Part shown: positions 35,462 to 43,609 of the stretch, piece after piece
How the letters are laid out: each line of letters starts with the position of its first letter
Numbering within the stretch: position 1 is the first letter of the stretch
Assembly: GCA_963741755.1 (NCBI GenBank)
Contig: CAVUJG010000004.1
Span: 1-64,000 of the forward strand
Direction of reading: 5' to 3'
Source of the DNA: Sva-07 sp963741755
GTDB lineage: Bacteria > Actinomycetota > Acidimicrobiia > Acidimicrobiales > Ilumatobacteraceae
DNA: 64,000 bases
The notes under the pieces: generated by a model
What the model saw: only the letters and a program-made list of their open reading frames with translations
Told to the model about the DNA's origin: nothing
The model's database searches: none
Made by a program: the position numbers and the translations under genes

Positions 35462-36493
35462 TCAGGACGAGAGCTGGTGGAGCGGGTGTGTCGCGGACAC
35501 CGTCACCGTGCACTCGGCACCGATGTCGAGCGGTTCGAGCCCGGGAGCGCCGGCCGCGTCGACCTCGACGTCGACGCCATCGGCCCGCCGGACCCCGTAG
35601 CGCCACGCGGCGCCCAGGTACCGGCGAGCGACCACGATGTCGGGTCCACCGGCGGCCACGGCCAGATCGTGGGGACGGGCCATGAGGTACCCCTCGCCGT
35701 GCGGGAGGAACGACGCCTCGCCGAGGAAGTCGGCGACGAACCGATCGACGGGACGCTCGTACACGTCGTCGGGGCGGCCGATCTGCAGCACGCGCCCTGC
35801 CGACATCACCGCCACCCGATCGCCGAGCGCGAGCGCCTCCTCGCGGTCGTGCGTGACCAGGACGGCCGCCGCGTTGCGCGCACGCAGAGCGGCGACCACG
35901 TCGCGGCGCACGTCGTCGCGCAGCGTGGAATCGAGACTGGCGAACGGTTCGTCGAGCAGGACGACGGCCGGATCGGGGGCCAGCGCCCGGGCCAGCGCGA
36001 TGCGTTGCTGCTCGCCGCCCGACAACTCGTGCGGGTAGCGCTTGGCGACTCCGGGGAGCCGCACCAGGTCGAGCACTTCGGCGACGCGTCGACCACGCGC
36101 CCGGCGGTCGAGGTGCTTGAGCCCGAATGCGATGTTCTGCTCGACGCTGCGATGGGGGAACAACGCATGGTCCTGGAACACGAGGCCGATGCGTCGGCGT
36201 TCGGGCGCAAGTGTGGTCACGTCGCTGCCGTCGAGAGCGATCCGGCCCGCCGCCGCAGCGTCGAGGCCGGCAATGATCCGCAGCAGGGTGGACTTGCCGC
36301 ACCCGCTCGGACCCACCAGCACCATCAGTTCACCGTCGGCGACCTCGAACGACACGTGATCGACCACGTCGCGGTCACCGAGATGCCGACTCACGTCGTG
36401 CACCGCCAACGCCACGCCGGGCGCATCGGAGGCAGCGGAGGACGTCATGCGGTCGGCAACGGTATCGGCCCGCTCGATCTCGACGGCCGTCAC
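35462..36493 (-). CDS. fbpC: ABC transporter ATP-binding protein, Fe(3+) importer type
   Basis: 343 residues. Walker A GPSGCGKST, Q-loop FQDHALFPH, signature LSGGEQQR, Walker B VVLLDEPFASLD and H-loop VTHDREEAL; a C-terminal TOBE-like domain follows. It energises import by the permease with which it overlaps (GTGA). GTG at 36493 gives a roughly 25-residue leader; an ATG at 36448 is an alternative. Together with the permease and lipoprotein this is an FbpABC-type iron system. Confidence 0.88.
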   Translation of the reverse strand: MTAVEIERADTVADRMTSSAASDAPGVALAVHDVSRHLGDRDVVDHVSFEVADGELMVLVGPSGCGKSTLLRIIAGLDAAAAGRIALDGSDVTTLAPERRRIGLVFQDHALFPHRSVEQNIAFGLKHLDRRARGRRVAEVLDLVRLPGVAKRYPHELSGGEQQRIALARALAPDPAVVLLDEPFASLDSTLRDDVRRDVVAALRARNAAAVLVTHDREEALALGDRVAVMSAGRVLQIGRPDDVYERPVDRFVADFLGEASFLPHGEGYLMARPHDLAVAAGGPDIVVARRYLGAAWRYGVRRADGVDVEVDAAGAPGLEPLDIGAECTVTVSATHPLHQLSS

Positions 36494-38082
36494 GACACGG
36501 TCTCCGCCCCGTGTTCGAGCGCCCACAGCAGCGTGGCCACCAGCACCATCCCGACCGCCACGATGGCGAGCGACGGCACCGCCGCTTGGACCCAGAGGCT
36601 CTCCGAGGTCGCCTGCCACACCCAGATCGGCAGGGTCTCGGTTCCGAACGGCCGCAGCAGGAGGGTGATCGGCAACTCCTTGAGCGTGTCGATCGCAACG
36701 AGGACCGACGCGGCGATGATGCCGGCGGCGGCGAGTGGGAGTTCCACCCGGGTGGCGACGCGGAAGCGTCCGGCGCCGAGGGTTCGGGCGCTGGCCACCA
36801 TTGATGGCGACACCTTGCCGACGCTCGAATCGATGCCCTGGTACGCCACGGCGAGGAAGCGAACGACCAGCGCGTAGATCAGCCCGATCGCCGAACCGAC
36901 CAGCAGCCAGCCGTCGGGGAGCCATCCCGAGCGATCGAGCGCAGCGAGCGTCACCAGCACCCCGATGGCCACGACCGGCCCGGGCACTGCATAGCCGAGC
37001 GTGGCGAGGCGGGCCATCACGGCGCCACTCGCACGCTTGCGGTTGAGGCCGACCACGAGGACCACGCCGAGGACGAGGCATGCAATCGTGGCGATCACCG
37101 CGATGCGCAGCGACGACATCAGGTGGAACGGCAGGTCGCCGGCGACCGTTGCGGTCTGGCCGGTCCGGCGCGCTTCGTTCGCCCAGGTGATCAGGCGGAT
37201 CACCGGCAGTGCGACGGCGATCGTGAAGACGCCCCATCCGGCGATTGCCGCTGCGGCTGCCGGAGCTCCACGCAGTCGCTGGATCTGCAGCCCGACCTTG
37301 GGCCCGCTCTGGGTGTAGCGCGCCCGCCCGCGCATCAGTCGCTCGGCCGCTATCAGGAACACCGCGACGCCGATCAACAGCACCGACAGTTCGGCGGCGG
37401 CGTTGCGGTCGCCGGTGCCGAACCACACCCGCAGCACTCCGTCGGCGATGGTCGAGACGTTGAACAGCCGCACGGTCCCGACATCGGTGAGCACCTCCAT
37501 CCCGACGAGCGCGGCGCCACCGGCGATCGACGGTCTCGCCATCGGCAGGACGACGCGCCGGAACGCCTCGCTGCGGCTGCACCCCAGGCTGCGTGCCACA
37601 TCGACGGCGCGCTGCGACTGCTCACGAAATGCCGCGCGGGCGAACAGGTAGACGTAGGGGTACAGCGTGAGGGTGAGCACCAGCGCGGCCAGCCAGATCG
37701 AGCGCACCTGGCGGGCGCCGAGCGGCTCCTGCAACGTGTCGAGCCACACGAATCCGAGCACGTAGCCGGGGATCGCGAGCGGTGTCACCAGTAGCCACCC
37801 GAGCAGGCGTCGCCCCGGGAACTGGTAGGCGGTCACCAACCACGCGAGCGAGGTGCCGAGCACAATGGTGCCAGCGAGCACCGTCACCAGCAGCGTGGCG
37901 GTGTCGCGGATCATCCCGGGCAGCCGGGTGGCCCACAACTCGCGCCACACGTCGGTGCTGGGCTGGACGACCGACCACACGATCACGAGGATCGGGATCG
38001 CAACGACGAGCGCGATCGCGAACATCACGATCGAGCCCGACAGGGTCCGGGCCTGCTGGCGCAGCGTTGCGGCGTCGGTCAT
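36490..38082 (-). CDS. fbpB: ABC transporter permease, Fe(3+) importer type
   Basis: 530 residues with about 12 membrane helices as two fused six-helix halves, as in FbpB/SfuB. Each half has an EAA-like loop: RSLGCSRSEAFRRVVLPMARP and ARTLGAGRFRVATRVELPL. It forms the membrane channel of the iron importer. It begins four bases after the end of the lipoprotein gene (38087), so the three genes are one operon. Confidence 0.9.
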   Translation of the reverse strand: MTDAATLRQQARTLSGSIVMFAIALVVAIPILVIVWSVVQPSTDVWRELWATRLPGMIRDTATLLVTVLAGTIVLGTSLAWLVTAYQFPGRRLLGWLLVTPLAIPGYVLGFVWLDTLQEPLGARQVRSIWLAALVLTLTLYPYVYLFARAAFREQSQRAVDVARSLGCSRSEAFRRVVLPMARPSIAGGAALVGMEVLTDVGTVRLFNVSTIADGVLRVWFGTGDRNAAAELSVLLIGVAVFLIAAERLMRGRARYTQSGPKVGLQIQRLRGAPAAAAAIAGWGVFTIAVALPVIRLITWANEARRTGQTATVAGDLPFHLMSSLRIAVIATIACLVLGVVLVVGLNRKRASGAVMARLATLGYAVPGPVVAIGVLVTLAALDRSGWLPDGWLLVGSAIGLIYALVVRFLAVAYQGIDSSVGKVSPSMVASARTLGAGRFRVATRVELPLAAAGIIAASVLVAIDTLKELPITLLLRPFGTETLPIWVWQATSESLWVQAAVPSLAIVAVGMVLVATLLWALEHGAETVS

Positions 38083-38086
38083 CGGA

Positions 38087-39166
38087 TCACTCGTAGCCGG
38101 TGGCGCTCAGCACTTCGATCGCCGTCGGCTGGAACTCGCCGAGTTGCGTGACTGCCGCGAGGTCGGCGACGAACTCGCCCCAGCTGGTCACGATCTCGTT
38201 GGGCTCCACGTCGGGGTCGGCGGGGAACTCGAAGTTGGCGTCGGCGAAGGTCTTCTGGCCGTCGGTGGCCAGCCACTCGAGGAGTGTGAGCGCCGCCTCG
38301 GGATTCGGTGCGTTGGCCGTGACCGCCGCGGTGCTGACGTTGACGTGGGCGCCGCGCCCGTCCTGCTCGGGCCACACGATCTCGACGGGGAACGCCGGGT
38401 CCTCGGTGAGCAGACGGCCGAGGTAATAGGTGTTGGCGATCGCGATGTCGCACTCGCCGTCGGCGACCGCCTTGTAGATGTCGGTATCGCTGTTGATGTA
38501 GAGCGGGTCGTTGTCGACCCACGACTGCACGATCTCGGTGGCGCGCTCCTCGCCCTCGGCGATGATCAGGCTGGCGACGAGCGACTGCGTGTACGGGTGG
38601 GTGCTCGGGCGCAGGCAGATCCGCCCGTTCCACTCGGGATCGCCGACGCCGGCATAGGTGGTGGGAGCGTTGTCGACGCGTTCGGTGCTCGCAATGATCA
38701 CTCGGGCGCGTTGGCTGAGTGAGAACCAGTCGTTGTCGGCGCTTCGCAGGTCGGCCGGGATGGCATCGGTGAGCGTGGCGCTGTCGACCGAGGCCAGCAC
38801 GCCGGCGTCGGCGGCGAGTTCGACGTTGGCGGCATCCGCGGTCATCAGGACGTCGGCGGGTGTGTTGGCACCCTCGGCGACCAGCCGCTCACGCAGTTCG
38901 GGGTCGTTGCCCGTGGTGAAGCGCACCTCGATGCCGGTGGCCGCGGTGAACTCGTCGAACACGGGCTCGATGCCGTAGTGGCGACCGGTGTACACGGTGA
39001 CGGTGCCATTGGCGGTTGGCGTGGGGTCGGTCTCGGCGGTGTCGCCTGGCGTCGATGTGGGTTCAGTCGTCGCGCTGCCGGCGTCGTCATCGCTGCCGCA
39101 GGCGCCGAGGACGAGCGCCCCGACGAGCACGCTTCCCAACAAGTATCGAGGTTGCTTCCTGTTCAT
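38087..39166 (-). CDS. fbpA: Iron(III) ABC transporter substrate-binding lipoprotein
   Basis: 359 residues. Signal peptide with lipobox LGAC (Cys 23), a Thr/Asp-rich linker, then a type II periplasmic-binding fold: VTVYTGRHYGIEPVFDEF, FTTGNDPELRERL and DIAIANTYYLGRLL, where the adjacent tyrosines are typical Fe(3+) ligands. It captures ferric iron outside the membrane and delivers it to FbpB. An iron-box-like palindrome lies three bases before the ATG. Confidence 0.92.
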   Translation of the reverse strand: MNRKQPRYLLGSVLVGALVLGACGSDDDAGSATTEPTSTPGDTAETDPTPTANGTVTVYTGRHYGIEPVFDEFTAATGIEVRFTTGNDPELRERLVAEGANTPADVLMTADAANVELAADAGVLASVDSATLTDAIPADLRSADNDWFSLSQRARVIIASTERVDNAPTTYAGVGDPEWNGRICLRPSTHPYTQSLVASLIIAEGEERATEIVQSWVDNDPLYINSDTDIYKAVADGECDIAIANTYYLGRLLTEDPAFPVEIVWPEQDGRGAHVNVSTAAVTANAPNPEAALTLLEWLATDGQKTFADANFEFPADPDVEPNEIVTSWGEFVADLAAVTQLGEFQPTAIEVLSATGYE

Positions 39167-39168
39167 AG

Positions 39169-39182
39169 TTAGGCAACCCTAA
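39169..39182 (-). promoter_or_regulatory. Iron-box-like palindrome (DtxR/IdeR type)
   Basis: TTAGGCAACCCTAA: perfect TTAGG/CCTAA half-sites, four bases apart, directly upstream of the fbpA ATG. DtxR/IdeR sites use TTAGG and CCTAA half-sites, though the usual 19-bp box has wider spacing. Its place fits iron repression of the importer. Confidence 0.5.
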
Positions 39183-39215
39183 CAAGTTGTCAGAATCACG
39201 CACAACCTCACCCAG

Positions 39216-39255
39216 CGATGAGCGAACCGACCGCATACGGCTGTTTCGCTCATCG
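39216..39255. repeat. Hairpin repeat GATGAGCGAA, copy 1
   Basis: CGATGAGCGAA and its complement TTCGCTCATCG enclose a loop with its own small stem (CCGCATACGG). A second near-identical copy begins 61 bases later. Both lie between the iron operon and the divergent DUF2892 gene. Confidence 0.7.
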
Positions 39256-39276
39256 AAAGGAGTGCGGGGCGGCCAG

Positions 39277-39316
39277 CGATGAGCGAACCGACCGCATGCG
39301 GTTGTTTCCCTCATCG
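39277..39316. repeat. Hairpin repeat GATGAGCGAA, copy 2
   Basis: Same 40-base unit as 39216-39255 with few changes: the loop has GCATGCGG and the right arm has one mismatch (TTCCCTCATCG). Direct orientation, 21 bases apart. No mobile-element ends are visible around the pair. Confidence 0.7.
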
Positions 39317-39342
39317 CAGTTGGAAGGCGGAGCGTGCGGATG

Positions 39343-39358
39343 ATACCTGGGGGGGTAT
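39343..39358 (+). promoter_or_regulatory. CsoR/CstR-type operator over the promoter of the DUF2892 gene
   Basis: ATACCTGGGGGGGTAT resembles the ATACC-G-rich-GGTAT sites bound by CsoR-family regulators (copper or persulfide sensing). TATAGT at 39356 overlaps it and is a good -10; the ATG follows at 39368. No CsoR-family gene is in the window. Confidence 0.6.
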
Positions 39359-39367
39359 AGTGAAGGT

Positions 39368-39604
39368 ATGCGATTTCTCTCGTTCATGAACACATCCACT
39401 GGCCGGGCGATCCGTGTTGGCGGGGGTCTGGTGCTGATCGCGGTCGGCCTCGTCGTCGGCGGGTGGTTCGGCACGGCGCTCGCCGTGTTCGCACTGCTCC
39501 CGATCGCCACCGGCGTGTTCGGCGTGTGTCCGATCAATCCGCTGGTCGGCCAGCCGATGCGAGCCTGCGCCGTCCCCGCCAGGCGCCGGGCGCATCAGGC
39601 CTGA
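39368..39604 (+). CDS. DUF2892 / YgaP-like membrane protein
   Basis: 78 residues. STGRAIRVGGGLVLIAVGL, a second helix and GVFGVCPINPLVG, the CP-containing end typical of the YgaP-like membrane domain usually fused or linked to rhodaneses. These proteins occur in sulfide/persulfide and copper-response operons. The CsoR/CstR-type site directly upstream fits that role. A short leader (AAGG) precedes the ATG. Confidence 0.85.
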   Translation: MRFLSFMNTSTGRAIRVGGGLVLIAVGLVVGGWFGTALAVFALLPIATGVFGVCPINPLVGQPMRACAVPARRRAHQA

Positions 39605-39631
39605 CCCGGCGACCGCTCCTACGATGGGGCG

Positions 39632-40396
39632 ATGGCCATCGGATACCGACACGTCGGCGTGATCGGAGCGATGGCTGAAGAAGTCGAACGGCTGCATCGT
39701 CACCTCGATGCCGAGATCGTCACCGAAGATGCCGGTCGCACCTACCGCCACGGAACACTCGCGGGCCAGCGTGTCACCGTCGTCCAATCGCGCATCGGCA
39801 AGGTTGCCGCCGCGCTGACTGCCGCGTCGCTCATCCGTGACCACGACGTGGATGCGATCGTCTTCACAGGAATCGCCGGAGCGCTCCACGACGACCTGGC
39901 GATCGGCGACGTGGTCGTGGCCACCGAGCTGATCCAACACGACCTCGCGGGCCCGCCAGACATGTTCGCCCGGGGCGAGATCCCGCTGCTCGGTGTCGTG
40001 GAACTCCCCACCGACGCGGCGCTGACTGCCGCAGCAGTGGCTGCCGCCCGGGCATTCCTCGACGATGGTCTCGGGGATGTGGTGACCACGGCGCAACTCG
40101 CGGCGCTCGGCATCGGTCGACCATCGGTGCACACGGGCCAGGTTGCGACGGGTGACGAGTTCATCGAAGGCGACCTCAAAGACGTCGTGCGACGTCGTAC
40201 GCCGCTTGCCGTGTGCGTCGACATGGAAGGCGCCGCTGTCGCTCAGGTGTGCCACGAACTGGGTGGTGTCCCGCTCTGTGTGGTTCGAGCGATCTCCGAC
40301 CTGGCCGGCGGAACCGCGTCGGTGGACTTCCCGAAGTTCCTGGACCACCTCGCCTCGCACTACTCCTACGAGATCCTCCGCCGCATGTTTGCGTGA
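39632..40396 (+). CDS. mtnN: 5'-methylthioadenosine/S-adenosylhomocysteine nucleosidase
   Basis: 254 residues. Family motifs: GVIGAMAEEV at the start with the catalytic Glu, RIGKVAAALT, TGIAGAL, GQVATGDEFI, VDMEGAAVAQVC (ribose-binding Met-Glu) and RAISDLAGG (catalytic Asp). It splits adenine from MTA or SAH, recycling methionine and relieving methyltransferase inhibition. A cytosolic housekeeping enzyme; start matches the family. Confidence 0.93.
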   Translation: MAIGYRHVGVIGAMAEEVERLHRHLDAEIVTEDAGRTYRHGTLAGQRVTVVQSRIGKVAAALTAASLIRDHDVDAIVFTGIAGALHDDLAIGDVVVATELIQHDLAGPPDMFARGEIPLLGVVELPTDAALTAAAVAAARAFLDDGLGDVVTTAQLAALGIGRPSVHTGQVATGDEFIEGDLKDVVRRRTPLAVCVDMEGAAVAQVCHELGGVPLCVVRAISDLAGGTASVDFPKFLDHLASHYSYEILRRMFA

Positions 40397-40493
40397 CGAG
40401 CATTTCTCGACGGATCTGGTCGCGGCAGTCGAAACCAGATCGGTTGAGAACTGCAGCGGGCGACCGTCTCGCAGCTCTCATAGGCTCCGGGAC

Positions 40494-42134
40494 ATGGCTG
40501 TGCCCGGCGATTCCACGGCGTTCCCGACCCTGACCGACGCTCAGCTCGCGCGGTTGGTCGACTTCGGCGACGAGACGGCTGTCCCCGCAGGCACATCGCT
40601 GTTCGTCGAAGGTCAGTCGTCGTATGACCTGATCGTCATCCTCGACGGCGAAGCCGACGTGCTCTACGCCGATGCGGGCAAGGAAGTCGAGACCGTGCTC
40701 GCCACCCACGGGAGCGGTCACTTCCTCGGCGAGCTGAGCCTGCTCACCGGGCAACGCACCTTCCTGCGTGGGCGGATGCGCACCGATGGCCGAATTCGTC
40801 GCATCACCCCTGACGAGTTCCGGCGGCTACTCGCGAGCGATCCCGAGATCGGCGACATCATCTTCGAGGCGTTCGTCGAGCGTCGGGAGATCATCCTGCG
40901 CGGCGTCGGGGCGGGGTCGTTGCGGATCATCGGCTCCCGCTACTCGAAGCGGGCGCTCGAGCTGGGCTCCTACGTGCTGCGCCAGCGACTCGCGTTCCAA
41001 TGGATCGACGTCGAGGACGAGGAGGACGCCGAGGTGTTGCTCGCATCGGTCGGTGCCCGTCGCGCCGACATGCCAGTGGTCGTCACCTCCACGGCGAAGT
41101 TGCGCAACCCGACCGTCGGCGAACTCGCAACGCATCTCGGACTCGTCTACCAGCCCACCAGTCTCGAGGTCCTCGACCTCGTGATCATCGGTGCCGGCCC
41201 TGCGGGGCTCGCCGCGGCGGTGTATGGGGCATCCGAGGGACTCAGGACGCTGCTCGTCGACCGTGTCGGAGTCGGTGGTCAGGCCGGCACGAGCAGTCGG
41301 ATCGAGAACTACGTCGGGTTCCCGTCGGGAATCTCCGGGGGTGAGCTCGTCGAGCGGGCGGCGCTGCAGGCCCAGCGACTCGGCGCGCAGATCACCAGTC
41401 CGTGCTCGGTGGAACGAATCGAGGCGGTCTGCGATGGTTACCGGCTCACACTCGGCGACGATGCCGTGCTGATGGCGCGGGCGGTCGTGATCGCCCTCGG
41501 CGTGCAGTACCGCAAGTTGCCGCTCGACCGACTCGAGGAGTTCGAGGGAGCCGGTGTGTACTACGCGGCAACCGATCTCGAGGCCCGCGTGTGCGGGCCC
41601 AATCCGGTGACGGTCATCGGTGGTGGGAACTCCGCCGGGCAGGCCGCCATCTACCTGGCCCAGCAAGGCGCGCCCGTCACGATCGCCATCCGCGGTGCGG
41701 ATCTCGTGTCGTCGATGTCGACGTACCTGATCGACCGGATCGAAGCAGCCGCGAACATCACGGTGTCGCCGTTCACCGAGGTGGTTGCGCTCCACGGCGA
41801 CACCCGACTCACCGAGATCACCCTGCGCGACAACCGCAGCGGCGACGAGACCCGACAGCCCTGCTCGGGACTGTTCTCGTTCATCGGTGCCGTGCCGTTC
41901 ACCGACTGGCTCGACGGGTTCGTCGAACTCGACGACAAGGGATTCGTCCTCACGGACACCGACCTCATCGGGCGGCTGCCCGAAGGCTTCGATCCGCTGC
42001 CGTTCGAGACGTCCCGCCCTGGCATTTTCGCTGCCGGCGACGTTCGCGCCTCACCGATGAAGCGCGTCGCCGCAGCCGTCGGCGACGGGTCGAGCGCGAT
42101 CAGGTCCGTGCATCAGCGCCTCGCGTCGCCTTGA
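40494..42134 (+). CDS. cNMP-binding / glutaredoxin-like / thioredoxin-reductase-like protein lacking the CxxC
   Basis: 546 residues in three parts. Residues 10-135: cyclic-nucleotide-binding fold (GHFLGELSLLTGQR). 140-220: thioredoxin-fold spacer (IIGSRYSKRALEL, DMPVVVTSTAKLRNP). 226-546: thioredoxin-reductase-like flavoprotein with FAD motif GAGPAG (233), NADPH motif GGGNSAG (376) and GIFAAGDVR. Where TrxR has CATC this protein has AATD (358-361), so it cannot use the usual active-site disulfide. It precedes a UBP zinc-finger gene by 47 bases. Probably an NADPH-flavin redox sensor or reductase with an altered electron path. Confidence 0.85.
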   Translation: MAVPGDSTAFPTLTDAQLARLVDFGDETAVPAGTSLFVEGQSSYDLIVILDGEADVLYADAGKEVETVLATHGSGHFLGELSLLTGQRTFLRGRMRTDGRIRRITPDEFRRLLASDPEIGDIIFEAFVERREIILRGVGAGSLRIIGSRYSKRALELGSYVLRQRLAFQWIDVEDEEDAEVLLASVGARRADMPVVVTSTAKLRNPTVGELATHLGLVYQPTSLEVLDLVIIGAGPAGLAAAVYGASEGLRTLLVDRVGVGGQAGTSSRIENYVGFPSGISGGELVERAALQAQRLGAQITSPCSVERIEAVCDGYRLTLGDDAVLMARAVVIALGVQYRKLPLDRLEEFEGAGVYYAATDLEARVCGPNPVTVIGGGNSAGQAAIYLAQQGAPVTIAIRGADLVSSMSTYLIDRIEAAANITVSPFTEVVALHGDTRLTEITLRDNRSGDETRQPCSGLFSFIGAVPFTDWLDGFVELDDKGFVLTDTDLIGRLPEGFDPLPFETSRPGIFAAGDVRASPMKRVAAAVGDGSSAIRSVHQRLASP

Positions 42135-42181
42135 CGCAGCGCCGGATGCGAAGCCCCGACAATTCGTGCAACGATGTGCCG

Positions 42182-42472
42182 ATGGCCTGCGAGCACCTGA
42201 CCTCCCTCACCGTCGCCGAGCCGACGACCACCGCAGGATGCGAGGACTGCATCCCCATCGGCGGTCGATGGGTGCACCTGCGTATGTGCATGACCTGCGG
42301 CCACGTGGGCTGCTGCAACGACTCGCCGAATCGGCATGCCGCCGAACATTTCGAGAGCTCCGGACATCCTGTGATCCAGTCGTTCGAGCCCGGTGAGCAC
42401 TGGGCCTGGTGCTACGTCGACGAACAGGCCGTGCCGGACGTCGGCGTTGCCCTCGATCGTTCTCACCCCTGA
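42182..42472 (+). CDS. UBP-type zinc-finger protein
   Basis: 96 residues made almost wholly of a ZnF-UBP domain: CEHL near the start, CEDC, WVHLRMCMTCGHVGCC, then RHAAEHFESSGHPV with the histidine ligands. In eukaryotes this fold binds ubiquitin's C-terminal Gly-Gly; bacteria have no ubiquitin, so the ligand is unknown. Its place directly after the cNMP/TrxR-like gene on the same strand suggests joint function. Confidence 0.88.
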   Translation: MACEHLTSLTVAEPTTTAGCEDCIPIGGRWVHLRMCMTCGHVGCCNDSPNRHAAEHFESSGHPVIQSFEPGEHWAWCYVDEQAVPDVGVALDRSHP

Positions 42473-42476
42473 GCGT

Positions 42477-43529
42477 TCAGTACGTCGAGACGACCGCGCC
42501 GCCCTCTTCGGCGGACGCGTAGATCGCATCGACGATGCGGTGCGCCGGCAACGCCTCGCGCAAGGGGAGTGGCGAGTCGACGCCGTCGGCGATCGCATCG
42601 AGGAACGCTGTGAGCGGGTTGAACATCGCGCCACCGGGGACGGGTGCAAGGTCTCGTTCGCGTGCTGCCCCGGCGTCGATGCACGCACGCGCCAGCGCGT
42701 CGCCCGCGAGGGTCTGGACCGGTTCGCCGGTGAACTGCCAGGTGAGGGGACTCGTCGCCTCGCCGTCGAGATGCAGATACAGGTTCTCGGAGAAGATCTC
42801 GATGTTGCGCAGGCTCGGCCGGTCGATGATGTCGTGCCAGATCGAGGTGAGCGATGCGATGCCGCCGTCGGCGAAGTCGAGTCGGGCGATGGCGACATCG
42901 TCGATGTGGTCGTAGCCGTGAACTTCGCGTACGGATCCGGTGACCGAATCGACGGGCCCACACATCCACTGCATCACGTCGACGTCGTGGATCGAGTGTT
43001 CCAGCAGTGTCCCTCGGCCGCACCGCGCTGGGTCGATCCGCCATGTCGATCCGTAGTGGCTCTGGATCGGAATGAACTGGTCGTCGCGGAACGACACCGC
43101 CAACAGGCGCCCGGCCCGCTCGTCGGCCAGCAGTCCCTTTGCGTGGATGAACTGCGGCATGAATCGCAGAATCAGACCGACCTGATTGACGACGCCCGCC
43201 GTTTCGACGGCATCGACCATCCGCTGCGCGGCGGCGGCGTCGAACGCCAGAGGCTTCTCGCAGAACACGGCGACGCCACGCTCGGCTGCGGCGGCCACGA
43301 GGTGTTCGTGTTCCGACGTCCATGTCGTGACGAACACGGCATCGACCCGTTCGAGCAGTTCGCCTTGGTCGACGACCTCGGCGCCGACGCGATCGGCGAA
43401 CGCCTGCGCCCGATCGACATCGACGTCGTGCACGGCGACGATCCGATGATCGGCCGACGACTGCTTGAGGAACCAGTTGTGGGTCCGAGCGATGAAGCCC
43501 GTCCCGATGAACCCGACCCGAACCGTCAT
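42477..43529 (-). CDS. Gfo/Idh/MocA-family oxidoreductase
   Basis: 350 residues. N-terminal Rossmann fold (VRVGFIGTGFIAR), the CEKPLAFDAA motif with the catalytic Lys of this family, then the alpha/beta C-terminal domain (HSIHDVDVMQWMCGP with a likely catalytic His). Acts on a sugar, inositol or related polyol with NAD(P). It converges on the zinc-finger gene four bases away. Substrate not inferable. Confidence 0.9.
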   Translation of the reverse strand: MTVRVGFIGTGFIARTHNWFLKQSSADHRIVAVHDVDVDRAQAFADRVGAEVVDQGELLERVDAVFVTTWTSEHEHLVAAAAERGVAVFCEKPLAFDAAAAQRMVDAVETAGVVNQVGLILRFMPQFIHAKGLLADERAGRLLAVSFRDDQFIPIQSHYGSTWRIDPARCGRGTLLEHSIHDVDVMQWMCGPVDSVTGSVREVHGYDHIDDVAIARLDFADGGIASLTSIWHDIIDRPSLRNIEIFSENLYLHLDGEATSPLTWQFTGEPVQTLAGDALARACIDAGAARERDLAPVPGGAMFNPLTAFLDAIADGVDSPLPLREALPAHRIVDAIYASAEEGGAVVSTY

Positions 43530-43539
43530 CCCCGCAGTG

Positions 43540-43609
43540 TTACATCAGGGGTCAGACCCGCGATGTAACGCACCGTCGATTACATCGCGGGTCTGACCCC
43601 TGATGTAAT
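43540..43609. repeat. Paired inverted palindromes (CATC/GTCAGAC family), second locus
   Basis: Same two 31-bp palindromes as 34520-34601, in opposite orientation with only ten bases (CGCACCGTCG) between. Copy A lacks its outermost base. The last base is the first base of the monooxygenase stop codon. Lies downstream of that gene and ten bases before the start of the next leftward gene. Confidence 0.88.
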
